From positions 558,001-622,000 of the forward strand of contig NZ_JABBGE010000005.1 in assembly GCF_012927245.1 (NCBI RefSeq): DNA of 64,000 bases, read 5' to 3'. Shown in pieces: positions 44,204-53,356 of the stretch (its first letter is position 1; every line of letters starts with the position of its first letter). This stretch comes from Streptomyces sp. R302. Its GTDB lineage: Bacteria > Actinomycetota > Actinomycetes > Streptomycetales > Streptomycetaceae. The notes under the pieces were generated by a model. That model was not told the DNA's origin. It did not search any database and saw only the letters and a list, made by a program, of their open reading frames with translations. A program made the position numbers and the translations under genes.

Positions 44204-44485
44204 GTGACGATCTTGCCGCCCGATGCCAACCTCGACGAGCTGCCCCGCGAGCTCGCCCGGCTCAGGCGCGAACACCGCTGGAGCTACGACGACCTAGCCG
44301 CGCGAACCGGCCTGTCCAGGCGCACTCTCATCGAGATCGAACAAGGCCGCACCATCGGAACCATCGCCACCTGGCACGCCCTCAGCCACGCCTTCGGCAT
44401 CCCCCTCGACGGCCTCTTCTCTGTACTCTGCGAAGGCCACACACCCCCGGGCGCCACCCCCGGAAACTCCGGCACCACCCCCTGA
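44204..44485 (+). CDS. Small XRE-family helix-turn-helix protein
   Basis: 93 residues from GTG 44204. Nearly the whole protein is the helix-turn-helix (RELARLRREHRWSYDDLAAR, TGLSRRTLIEIEQGRTIG, then WHALSHAFGIPLDGLFSVL), with a short Pro/Gly-rich tail. It is divergent from the Cys-rich gene, with 162 bases between. Confidence 0.8.
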   Translation: MTILPPDANLDELPRELARLRREHRWSYDDLAARTGLSRRTLIEIEQGRTIGTIATWHALSHAFGIPLDGLFSVLCEGHTPPGATPGNSGTTP

Positions 44486-44623
44486 ACTGACCACCCGAAC
44501 GAGTCACCAACCCCGCCCACACGTTCGCCAGCCGCGACGTGAGTGCGAACGGGTTGAGCCAACAGAGGGGCATCCGAGCCCGGGACACCACCCTGCGGCG
44601 TGTCGCATGGAACCTTTCCGCTC

Positions 44624-45484
44624 ATGCGCCCCCGCCCCGACACCCCCCACCACCGGGACGGCACCTTCCACACCCGCCGCCCGCGACGCACACTGACCGT
44701 CGCCCACGACAGCCCCAGCCGCCTCCTGCGCTGCGCCCAATCCGCACGCTGCCCTCGCTGCGGCAACCGCATTGACCGGCACACCACCACCGGCCCGCGG
44801 CCGGTGAGTCTGCACCCCGGTGAACTGCCCACCGAGCTCGTTCCCGCCGACTACCGCTGGCACCTCGCCTCCGGCGTCGCCTACCCCGCGGGCGACGGCA
44901 GCCCCTGGTGCCGCATCGCCCATCCCGCCGTCTGCCCGGCCGGCACTCACCCGGCCGACCTCCCCGACTCCCTCAACGCCATCAGCCGGAAGCTCGCACT
45001 TCACACAAGGCACCTCATCGACACCGCAGCCTTCACCACACCACCCAGCCCCCCACCGATTACCCCTGAAGAACCCGCCTGCCGGCCCCAGCGCCCGGTC
45101 GTCCAGCTCCTCTACACCCGCTACCTCGCCCCCGTCCCCGTCGAGGACATCCAGTGCGTCGCCCAGACCGTCCGACGCACCCGCTGCGCCACCCCCGTCC
45201 TCGCCCCTGGAACCGTCGCGGGCTGCTGGACCCTCATGCCGACCACACCCCACACCCAGAGCTCCCGGAAACTCACCCTGGCCGCCAGGGACATCGCCGT
45301 GTACGACCTCACCCACCTCAGCTACCGAGAACAGATCCGCTGGCGCACCCAGCACTGCCCCACCCACGCCGCATCCACCGCGGCGCCCGACCTCGCGCTC
45401 GCAGACTGGGAGCCTTTCGACCCCCTTCTCCACCACCCCTTCACCGCCACCCGTCTGCCGACAAACCCCCGCCCCCACCGCTGA
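44624..45484 (+). CDS. DUF6083-like hypothetical protein
   Basis: ATG 44624 gives 286 residues; 44600 is also possible. An N-terminal CPRCGNRIDRH zinc-ribbon-like site is followed by GPRPVSLHPGELPTELVPAD and YRWHLASGVAYPAGDGSPWC RIAH, a block I associate with the Streptomyces DUF6083 family. The C-terminal part (VEDIQCVAQTVRRTRCATP, IRWRTQHCPTHA) has more Cys. It is upstream of the UvrD-like helicase gene on the same strand, 55 bases apart. Function unknown. Confidence 0.65.
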   Translation: MRPRPDTPHHRDGTFHTRRPRRTLTVAHDSPSRLLRCAQSARCPRCGNRIDRHTTTGPRPVSLHPGELPTELVPADYRWHLASGVAYPAGDGSPWCRIAHPAVCPAGTHPADLPDSLNAISRKLALHTRHLIDTAAFTTPPSPPPITPEEPACRPQRPVVQLLYTRYLAPVPVEDIQCVAQTVRRTRCATPVLAPGTVAGCWTLMPTTPHTQSSRKLTLAARDIAVYDLTHLSYREQIRWRTQHCPTHAASTAAPDLALADWEPFDPLLHHPFTATRLPTNPRPHR

Positions 45485-45539
45485 TCCCGGCACACCACGG
45501 CCAGGCCGTACATTGCCGACACCCAGGAGCACATTCGCG

Positions 45540-47009
45540 TTGTTCACGCCCACCGACGAGCAAGCAGAAGCAGCCGACCACTTCACCGCCGGTCAGCACA
45601 TGGCCCTCCAAGCCGGAGCCGGCACCGGGAAGACCTCCACCCTCGACCTCCTGGCACGCAGCACCACCCGCCGCGGCCGCTACTTCGCCTACAACCGCGC
45701 CATCGCCCGGGAAGCCGCCACCCGCTTCCCGCCCAACGTCACCTGCAGGACCGCCCACTCCCTCGCCTACACAGCTATCGGCCACCGCTACAAACGCCGC
45801 CTCGACGCCCCCCGCCGCCCTGCCTGGCAGACCGGCCAGGACCTCGGCATCACCAAACCCGTCCGCGCCGCCGGCCACACCCTCATGCCCACCACCCTCT
45901 CCAACACCGTCTTGAAGACTGTGACCCGCTTCTGCCACACCGCAGACACAGAGCTCACCGACCACCACGTCCCGCAACTGCGAGGCCTGGACAGCCCCAA
46001 AGCGCACGGCGAGCTCGCCGGCATCGTCATCCCCTACGCCCGCAAAGCGTGGGCAGACCTGCAGAACTTTGACACCGGAGCCGTCCGCTTCGACCCCGAT
46101 CACTTCCTCAAGATCTGGTCACTCACCAACCCGACGATTCATGCGGACTTCCTCCTCCTCGACGAAGCGCAGGACACCAACCCCGTCGTCGAGCACATCT
46201 TCAACAGCCAGCGCCACCACGCCCAGCTCGTCATGGTCGGCGACTCCGCCCAGGCCATTTACCACTGGCGCGGCGCCAAAGACGTCATGACCACCTTCGT
46301 CGGAACGCACCTCACCCTCTCCCGCTCCTTCCGCTTCGGCCCCGCCCTCGCCGAAGAGGCCAACCGGTGGCTCACTCTCGCCGACGCCCCCCTGCGGCTC
46401 ACCGGAAGCACTACCAACCCCACGAGCCTCGGCCCTCTCACCCACCCCGACGCCATCCTGTGCCGCACCAACGTCGGAGCCATGAAGCAGGTCATGATTC
46501 ATCTGGCAGCAGGCACCCGCGTCGCCCTTGTCGGAGGAGGCGACAGCCTGCGCGCCCTGGCCCTGGCCGCGCGGCAGCTTCAGGACGGGCGTCCCACCAG
46601 TCACCCCGAACTCGTCCTCTTCCCCACCTGGGGAGCCGTCCAGGATTACGCCGCCCACGACCCCTCCGGACGCGACCTGCAGCCCCTGGTCGACCTCGTC
46701 GACAACCACGGAACCGACGCCATCCTCAACGCAGTGAACCGCCTCAGCGACGAGCCGGATGCCGAGATCACCATCTCGACCACCCACAAGGCCAAGGGAC
46801 GGGAGTGGCTCCGAGTGAAGATCGCAGACGACTTCCCGCCACCTGCAGACACCGACGAGCAAGACCCGCACGGCCAGCCGATTCCCGAACCTGTTGACTC
46901 AGGCGAAGCCCGTCTTGCCTACGTCGCCGTCACTCGCGCCCGCAGGCACCTCGACATTGGGGGGCTCTCCTGGATCGACAGCCACCCCGATGCGCGCCGC
47001 GAACCCTGA
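45540..47009 (+). CDS. Superfamily 1 UvrD/Rep-like helicase
   Basis: I choose TTG 45540, preceded by CAGGAG at 45524-45529, giving 489 residues; the frame upstream is antisense-like and overlaps the DUF6083 gene. SF1A motifs: FTPTDEQAEAADHF (Q motif), LQAGAGTGKTSTL (Walker A), FLLLDEAQDTN (DEAQD), VGDSAQAIYHWRGA (motif III), ISTTHKAKGREW (motif V) and LAYVAVTRARRHLD (motif VI). It is shorter than UvrD and lacks large 1B/2B insertions. It is the fourth helicase gene in the window. Confidence 0.85.
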   Translation: MFTPTDEQAEAADHFTAGQHMALQAGAGTGKTSTLDLLARSTTRRGRYFAYNRAIAREAATRFPPNVTCRTAHSLAYTAIGHRYKRRLDAPRRPAWQTGQDLGITKPVRAAGHTLMPTTLSNTVLKTVTRFCHTADTELTDHHVPQLRGLDSPKAHGELAGIVIPYARKAWADLQNFDTGAVRFDPDHFLKIWSLTNPTIHADFLLLDEAQDTNPVVEHIFNSQRHHAQLVMVGDSAQAIYHWRGAKDVMTTFVGTHLTLSRSFRFGPALAEEANRWLTLADAPLRLTGSTTNPTSLGPLTHPDAILCRTNVGAMKQVMIHLAAGTRVALVGGGDSLRALALAARQLQDGRPTSHPELVLFPTWGAVQDYAAHDPSGRDLQPLVDLVDNHGTDAILNAVNRLSDEPDAEITISTTHKAKGREWLRVKIADDFPPPADTDEQDPHGQPIPEPVDSGEARLAYVAVTRARRHLDIGGLSWIDSHPDARREP

Positions 47010-47509
47010 GCAGAGTGGCATCGCCACTCTGTACGACAGGGTCGTAGAGATCTACCAGGTGGCTGTCGCTCTCGGATCACTCCTGATACGGGCGTGAGAG
47101 CTCCACATCGCACACACAGGCGTTAGCTCGTTCGCGTGGCCGGCGACCGGAATGGTCAGGTCGGTCGTCGGTGGGCCGCTACGGTTCAGGTGTAGGGGAA
47201 GGGCCGACTGGCCGTTGACCCGCCTCCTGCTTGCGCCCAGCGCTCCTCGAGCTCGGGGCACATTGCTTTCCCCGGCCCCTCGGCACGGTGCCGGTCATGC
47301 TGGCGTGGACCCTTTCGCGCACCCCCTCACGCCTGGACCGCGCCGTCGCTTGTTTGGCGGGCCATGAGCGGCTTCGATCGAGCCCTGGAGGTTTCCGAGG
47401 GGTTGGGCAGAGGGAACTTGCTGTCCCTTCTGCCAGGGGTGTGCGGCGGGGGACAAGTTGGCTTCGGCTATGGCGCGTATACGGTGTCGTCGCAGCAGGG
47501 GTCGATGCG
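47010..47509. other. Gap after the UvrD-like helicase
   Basis: About 500 bases. Open frames on both strands look Arg/Pro/Ser-rich and non-coding. I see no terminator, RNA gene or repeat. Confidence 0.3.
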
Positions 47510-48178
47510 TTACGGGTTCTGATGGGTGATGGCGTCCGTCCAGCATTTCCGTGCGGCTGCGAGCTGTGTGCCGTCGGCGCTGGTGGCGAAGAACGCCCAG
47601 CGGCCCGCGGCCAGTGAGCCGCCCTTGCTGTGTGCGTTGGGAATGCCGAGGATGTACCGGTTGCCGGGGGGACGAGCGGCTGCTGCTCGACGTGCGGGCG
47701 GTGCGGTGTCGTCGACGGCCTGGTCGATGGGCAGGGAGCCGTTGAGGACTTCCCTCGACCTTGACCTGCACGGTGACCCGCTGTTCGCCGTCGCCGCCCT
47801 ATGCAGGCCGGGACTGTTTCCCGGCAGTCACGATGGCGATGTGGTCGGCGATGCCGGCCTTGTCCCGATCAGTGTCCATGATCGACATGCAGACGGCCGA
47901 GACGGTGACGTCGTCGTCCTGGAAGACGACGGCGGCGGTGGTCGCCGACGCGGCGATTACGAGGGTCCCGGCGAGAGCCCGGAGTACGGTGCGCTTCATT
48001 AGCACCGCAATTTCGCGTAGTTGGTCTTGTCCGACGGCCTTGCCGTTCGTCTCCACGTGCAGGGCCGTGCTTGAGCGTGCCGTACGGCGGAAGCAGACCA
48101 GGCTGACGAGCACCCGCTGGTGAGGCGGAAGCTGTAAACGGTGGCCACCCTCCACTGGCCACTCGGGCACTCATTCAT
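47510..48178 (-). pseudogene. Decayed small secreted protein gene(s)
   Basis: ATG 47999 starts a signal-peptide-like sequence (MKRTVLRALAGTLVIAASAT) and a body (DDDVTVSAVCMSIMDTDRDK) that stops at 47799. Downstream coding resumes in a different frame (VLNGSLPIDQAVDDTAPPAR, GNRYILGIPNAHSKGGSLAA, GRWAFFATSADGTQLAAARK) and ends with TAA at 47510. A frameshift near 47760-47800 explains this. Upstream, 47999-48178 encodes a 59-residue Cys-containing piece (NECPSGQWRVATVYSFRLTS) that may be the end of a coupled gene. The original product was probably a secreted or lipoprotein-like factor. Confidence 0.45.
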
Positions 48179-48221
48179 GGTACCCCGTAAAATACTCCCA
48201 ACCCCTTCACCTAGGAGAACC

Positions 48222-48794
48222 ATGCCCACCCCCAACGATGGCATCAGCTGGCTTCCCAGACATTTCCCTCACGGCTTTTCAGTAACATTCGCCCGCGAGG
48301 TGGAACCTTCAGATCTTCTGATTCGAATGGGCTGTACCGAGGACAGTCTCGAGCCACTTTCACGTGAGGACGCTGAGGAAATTGACATGGACGAGGATGT
48401 CCGTGTCATCCGTGCAGGCTTCTGTGATGGCTGGGGGTACGCCCTGCAGAGTTGGGACGCACACATCCTCACAGAGGAGGGGGAACTGATGCAGCGTGTT
48501 TCCGAGGGAACCGAAGTCGTTGCGCTCATCAGCACTTCGACTATCCCGTGGTTCGCCTACTGCACAAATGGTGATTTGATTTGCAGTTTCGATCCAGGGA
48601 CGCCCCGGGGCCGCTACGGTGATGACCCCGACCGATTCCTGCAGGCCATGAGGCAATCCGGCATAGCTGTCGACGAATCATCGGATCGAGACCCCGTAGC
48701 GGCCATGCTTGAGATGGCCGAGTCCCTCTTCCATCTCCGTATTCCGATTGACGAGGCCGTCCGAGGCGATCTGCTCTCCGGACGCATCGACTGA
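48222..48794 (+). CDS. DUF6461-like protein
   Basis: ATG 48222 after TAGGAG gives 190 residues. The pattern FAREVEPSDLLIRMGCTEDS, GWGYALQSWD and LICSFDPGTPRGRYGDDPDR resembles the DUF6461 family of Streptomyces. These are soluble, acidic and of unknown function, and are sometimes found beside toxins. It is convergent with the giant toxin gene, separated only by a strong bidirectional terminator. An immunity role is possible but not supported by co-orientation. Codon use is visibly less GC-rich than in most of the window. Confidence 0.65.
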   Translation: MPTPNDGISWLPRHFPHGFSVTFAREVEPSDLLIRMGCTEDSLEPLSREDAEEIDMDEDVRVIRAGFCDGWGYALQSWDAHILTEEGELMQRVSEGTEVVALISTSTIPWFAYCTNGDLICSFDPGTPRGRYGDDPDRFLQAMRQSGIAVDESSDRDPVAAMLEMAESLFHLRIPIDEAVRGDLLSGRID

Positions 48795-48809
48795 AACTGG
48801 GCCATTTGG

Positions 48810-48847
48810 TTTGACTGGTGGGGGCGCTTGCGCCCCCACCAGTCAAA
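48810..48847. terminator. Perfect 18-bp bidirectional hairpin
   Basis: Stem 48810-48827 with 48830-48847, two-base loop, flanked by AT bases on both sides so that T-rich tracts follow in both directions. It terminates the DUF6461 gene (+) and the toxin gene (-), which ends at 48853. Confidence 0.9.
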
Positions 48848-48852
48848 TACAT

Positions 48853-51800
48853 CTACGGAAGCTGGCAGATGGTCTGATTGCAGTTTTCGAATCCGGGCGT
48901 GCTGACGAAGTATTCATCCTCGTCATGCAGTCGCATTGCCGTGGTGAAGCGCCCCAATTGTCCACCTGCGCCAGTGTTCTGAGTCAGGGGGATGGCGGCA
49001 CGCCCGCAGACTTCCTTCCAGGAAGGAAGAGGACTGTTCTCGTCATACTTGAGCTTCCAGCGTCCGTTTTCCTTCACGGAATAGAACTGTGCGCACTCGT
49101 CACCTGTGACGCTCTGTCCGCCACTCTGCCGAGACTTCGCGAACGGGTACTCGTCGCAAGAAGGCTTGTCTGCAGTACCGTTGGGCTCACCGACCCACGA
49201 GTCCGGACACATCTTGGCGCGGTTGGCCTTTGCAGTCGCCTCGTCAGCCTGCCGTGACAGCGGGTGACCAGGGGACTTTCCGGGATGAGTCTCAAGCTTT
49301 TCCATCATGAGCCAGTAGAAAGCGGCAGCTGCAGGATATTTTTTGGTATCGATGGGCAGCGTGGGCTTGTAGCTTGAGAACACGCACCCTGGCTTCGTTT
49401 CCGGCACCTCTTCTTTACCCATGATTACATCGCAGCGGATATCAAGGCTGCTGTCCGACCATGTGGTGGTCGCTCCCCCCTCAGGGGATATTCCAGTGAG
49501 GATGGAGGTGAGCGATACAGTGCCGACGCCGCTTGTACCAGTCCACCAGTGGCCTCGACCTGCTGTCACCGAGTGAGTGTCTCCCGGAGCCCAAGTAGGG
49601 GTTCCCAGCCAGGTTACGGCACCACTGTTACACGGGCCAGCGCAGTCCGTTCGCCATTCCAGGCGAATGGTCTTGAGAGCCGGATCGACCTTTACGGGGG
49701 TAATGGTGATCCGCTCGTCGATACTCGATTCGTTCTTATAGAGCTGGATCTGCTGATCGACGTTGAACTTAGCCTCCATCCGCATGCCATCCTTGAGGAT
49801 GACGAACGTAAGAGGCGTGGAGCTCTTCAGGCAGGCCGTGTAACGATCGTAGGTCGTGGCGCCCACCGGGCATGAGTCCCATGCAGCGTCACGGGTTACC
49901 TGCAGCGGGGAGGCCATCCGAGTTGCCGGCTGGCTCGACAACACACCGGTCGGCCACGCAAAGTTCATGGGCGGGGTCGGAACGCTCACCATCGGCTGAT
50001 CTTCAAGGTCCACGTCAGGTGCCGTGAGATCGGGGTCTGGGAAAGAGATGTCGGGCGTTCCCGAGTAATCGCCAGGGACGAAGGCCACTGCATCGAATGC
50101 AACATCGGCGTCGCCTGTGCCACTAGCAGAGAGAGTGTCCAGCCGGACTTCAGGGGCCGCACCCTTGAACTGGTATGCACCAATCGAGACCCACCGGTTC
50201 TTTCCCTTCTCTCCTTGATGGAGTTGGTTGACCGGAGGCGTCTTCACCCATCCATGAGCCGTCTTGACCTCGTAATAGGCGTCTTGGGTCTGCGCCCCAT
50301 GATCAGGCAGGTGCACGAATACTTCTGCCGCGCTACTCAGCGTCTGATTCAGCTTCCAGTTGGCCGTGATCTTCAGACGCTGCCCCTTGGCATCATCCTT
50401 GCGGGTGTGCCCGAAGTAGAAGTGCCCTCCGAACCCAGCGCCGAGCTGGTGCAGATCGACCTTGGCCGGCCATCTCAGGTAGCAAACCTCGCACCCCGTT
50501 TCGCCGTCTCCGAAATCGAGGGTGAAGGTTCCCTTGTTGATCCACGAACTGTTGTCACAACCCGCCCGCACAACCGGGGTGCCCTGAGGAACATCGTCGA
50601 CAATCAGCGCGCCGGCGGGAAGCCCTGCTGTGCTGCAGTTGGGCGGATAGGCGGTTCCATCCGGCTCCTCGGCCCAGGTGACGGGGAACCGAGTGAAGTC
50701 ATTGCCACAGGAGTAGTCGCAGTCCGCCTTCCACTGCACAGGCTGGCTCCACCAGCACTTGAAGTCCGTGCGCGTGCAGGGCCCGGTCATACCCGAGTTG
50801 CTGGCGCTGTTACTGATCTTGGAAGGATCGCAACTGTTTGCCGTCGTGCAGAACAGAGCCTCGGGCGGCTTGACCTTGGCCCGGTTCTGCTTGGCCGAGC
50901 CCGATACGGTGGCGTCACCAGCAGTTCCGTTCCACCAGGCAGCTCGAAATGCCGGAACCATCGTGCCGGGGGACTCCAGGAAAGCCGGCGGGTGGGCTGC
51001 GAACCCGAGAACCTTCTCCTGGTACGGCCAGTCTTGGGGATGGGCTGCGTCAGCCGCGTCTTCGTTGCCGAAGCCGTCCTCCATGAACGGTGCACGACCG
51101 GCATACCACTCAGGATTGGCCGGGTTGTTGGCCCATCCAACGCCCCAAGGCTCTCCAGACCCCGTGTTCTCGTAGAAGCCAGAGTTGTAGGCCCAGAGCG
51201 CGAACGTCCAATTCTCCAGCTTGGCGGGGTTGCCGTTGTTCACCTTCAACCCGGCGCGGCGGGTGGTGTTCCACTTGTCAGCGAGGATCTGAAGACCCGC
51301 CGCCACGTTAGCGGTGTAGTCCAAGGCGACTGCGCGCTGGATCTGGTAATCCCAGGCGTTACCGCCCTTGCCGCCCTCGCGGCCAGCCATACGCATGTGA
51401 TCGGTGACCTGGGTGATTCCGTAACCGCAGTCCGCCTCGGCCCAGTTGATGTCCCAGTCGTTGGCGGAGTCGCCGTCGTAGAGGTCGATCCCGTAGTAGT
51501 TACCGATCAGAGGGTTCGCGGTGACACCAGGAACAGCCACACGAGATGCCTGCCACATGTTCGACTCCTGCGCCGTGATGCCGAGCATCACCTGGGCTGG
51601 AATCGTGCCACCTCCCTCCAGCTCGGGGACCGGAAAGAGGGTTTGCGGCTGGTAGGCCGGCATCCCAAGGTTCTTCCAGTTGGCAGGTCGGCTGATGTGG
51701 TTGTTGAGCACGCCGCGGATCGCTTGGTTCACTGCCCACTCGACCTGGCGAGGCTTGGGCTGCATTGCCTGATTGCGCGGATCATTACGCGGCACAGAAC

Positions 51801-53181
51801 AGGTGCGCTCCGACTCCACAATCTCGTTGCGGTCGCCGATGGAGGACGCCTCGGATCCCACCGCAGCGAGGCTGCTGCGGGCAGAGGTCTCTCCCTCTGT
51901 AGCCTTGCTGCCCTTAAGCGCCGGCGTCCGCTCGGCACCCTCTGCGATGTGCGGGCTGGTACGCGCATCGGGATCGATGGTGAAGGCCGCCTTCTGGCCA
52001 CTACCAAGCACACTCATCGTGACGTCAACGGGGCGGTCCTGGTCGCCGCCGTCGTATCGGATCAGGGCACCCTGCCCATCAGACCAGGCGGTTTCAGTCA
52101 GGACAGCACGGGCACCCGTGGTGACCCTTGCATTCTGAGGGGCCTGAGCAAGCCGGCGCACGGTCCGGGGCAACTTCCCGGCGGCAACGGGGCGAGAGTC
52201 ACCAGTCAGATAGACCGTCCCCGCATTGCTCGTGAGCCCGCTTTCAGTCAGTGGTCCTTCGGCGAGGATCGCGGGACGGGCCGCGGTTCCCTTCGGGTGC
52301 GCTATCTGACCAGCCGCGATGCGCTTCGCCCGAGTCTTGCGGGGCTGAGCCGACAGGCCTGACCGGGACGAAGCGACCGGCTGATCAAGAAATACCACCC
52401 CGCCATCGGCGTCAGGTGTCAGGCTGTAAGGCGACGAGTCCGTGTTGGTCAGAACTGTCTTGACACCCTGATCGTTGATCTTGACGATCTGGGCACCGGA
52501 GGCTCCAACGACGGAACCATCCGTGGTGGGTATCGAAGAGGTTACCTGGCCCTGGACCTGGATGGCTGTCGAAAGCTGACCCGTCGGGGCATCGAGCTTG
52601 AACAGCCTGGTGGCAGCTTTGTCCTCACCGCCGGACTGGGTGAGAACAGCTTTTTCTCCTACGCCACAGCCCGGATTGTAGTAGGAAAGAGAGACCTGGA
52701 TAGGAAGTTTGTTTACCTTTCCGCTCTCAAGCTCCACGACCGCCGCAAACGCGCCACGAGCCATTAGCTTCGGCTCATTGGTAAACGTTCGAGGGGCATA
52801 CACGACCACAGCATGCTTCCCGGATCCGGTCACGCATGCATTGCCGATCCAAGCATCAGTGTCGAACCCTGGTTCGGACAAGGAGGCGGTTGTGGTCCAT
52901 GCGTAGCCGCCACTCTCGCGTGCAGTGAGAAGGTGGAAGCCCTGCGCATCGCCGCTGGTGGTCCAGGCTACGTCCTTCGAGCCCTTCCAGTTCTTTCCCA
53001 GCACACGGGATCGATCACCAGCAGGAATGTCATGAGGCTTGGGTTTGCCGACCTTCTGCAAGGTGGGCAGTGGAGCTGGGACTTCCCCAGCCCAGGCTGT
53101 TGCCTGAAGCATTCCAGCGAACAGCGAGCCGACAGCTGCAGCTGCGACCCCTATTCGACTTCGTCTATTGAACTTCAACAT
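48853..53181 (-). CDS. Giant secreted toxin: lysozyme-like, golvesin-like and NucA/NucB nuclease domains
   Basis: 1442 residues, with AAGGGA before ATG 53181. A signal peptide (RIGVAAAAVGSLFAGMLQAT, cleavage near AWA-G) is followed by a beta-rich region (40-330). At about 525-700 is a lysozyme/transglycosylase-like domain: VMLGITAQESNMWQAS with the catalytic Glu, then DCGYGITQVTDHM. At about 915-1035 is a golvesin-C-like beta domain (GGHFYFGHTRKDD to AFDAVAFVPG). The C-terminal 100 residues match NucA/NucB DNases: SCDEYPFAKSRQSGG, then DECAQF and a Trp/Cys-rich end. It probably cuts cell wall and DNA of competitors. It lies 175 bases after a MacAB-like exporter operon on the same strand. Confidence 0.8.
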   Translation of the reverse strand: MLKFNRRSRIGVAAAAVGSLFAGMLQATAWAGEVPAPLPTLQKVGKPKPHDIPAGDRSRVLGKNWKGSKDVAWTTSGDAQGFHLLTARESGGYAWTTTASLSEPGFDTDAWIGNACVTGSGKHAVVVYAPRTFTNEPKLMARGAFAAVVELESGKVNKLPIQVSLSYYNPGCGVGEKAVLTQSGGEDKAATRLFKLDAPTGQLSTAIQVQGQVTSSIPTTDGSVVGASGAQIVKINDQGVKTVLTNTDSSPYSLTPDADGGVVFLDQPVASSRSGLSAQPRKTRAKRIAAGQIAHPKGTAARPAILAEGPLTESGLTSNAGTVYLTGDSRPVAAGKLPRTVRRLAQAPQNARVTTGARAVLTETAWSDGQGALIRYDGGDQDRPVDVTMSVLGSGQKAAFTIDPDARTSPHIAEGAERTPALKGSKATEGETSARSSLAAVGSEASSIGDRNEIVESERTCSVPRNDPRNQAMQPKPRQVEWAVNQAIRGVLNNHISRPANWKNLGMPAYQPQTLFPVPELEGGGTIPAQVMLGITAQESNMWQASRVAVPGVTANPLIGNYYGIDLYDGDSANDWDINWAEADCGYGITQVTDHMRMAGREGGKGGNAWDYQIQRAVALDYTANVAAGLQILADKWNTTRRAGLKVNNGNPAKLENWTFALWAYNSGFYENTGSGEPWGVGWANNPANPEWYAGRAPFMEDGFGNEDAADAAHPQDWPYQEKVLGFAAHPPAFLESPGTMVPAFRAAWWNGTAGDATVSGSAKQNRAKVKPPEALFCTTANSCDPSKISNSASNSGMTGPCTRTDFKCWWSQPVQWKADCDYSCGNDFTRFPVTWAEEPDGTAYPPNCSTAGLPAGALIVDDVPQGTPVVRAGCDNSSWINKGTFTLDFGDGETGCEVCYLRWPAKVDLHQLGAGFGGHFYFGHTRKDDAKGQRLKITANWKLNQTLSSAAEVFVHLPDHGAQTQDAYYEVKTAHGWVKTPPVNQLHQGEKGKNRWVSIGAYQFKGAAPEVRLDTLSASGTGDADVAFDAVAFVPGDYSGTPDISFPDPDLTAPDVDLEDQPMVSVPTPPMNFAWPTGVLSSQPATRMASPLQVTRDAAWDSCPVGATTYDRYTACLKSSTPLTFVILKDGMRMEAKFNVDQQIQLYKNESSIDERITITPVKVDPALKTIRLEWRTDCAGPCNSGAVTWLGTPTWAPGDTHSVTAGRGHWWTGTSGVGTVSLTSILTGISPEGGATTTWSDSSLDIRCDVIMGKEEVPETKPGCVFSSYKPTLPIDTKKYPAAAAFYWLMMEKLETHPGKSPGHPLSRQADEATAKANRAKMCPDSWVGEPNGTADKPSCDEYPFAKSRQSGGQSVTGDECAQFYSVKENGRWKLKYDENSPLPSWKEVCGRAAIPLTQNTGAGGQLGRFTTAMRLHDEDEYFVSTPGFENCNQTICQLP

Positions 53182-53356
53182 TTTCCCTTCGGGAAGTTCA
53201 GCCGTGACGGATTAGTCACGAATCCCCGCTCATTTTTCAAGCACGCTTGATGCGCGGGAAGCCTTGAAGATGGCTGCTCGTCTCGAGGAAAGCAAGCCGA
53301 ATTAGGTACCTCGCGGGCAGATGCCGTTAAAGAGAGTGCAGCTCTACGGGTTGCAC

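Noticed and set aside
50215..52362. 715-codon plus-strand open frame
   Set aside because: Antisense to the giant toxin gene, low-quality composition.
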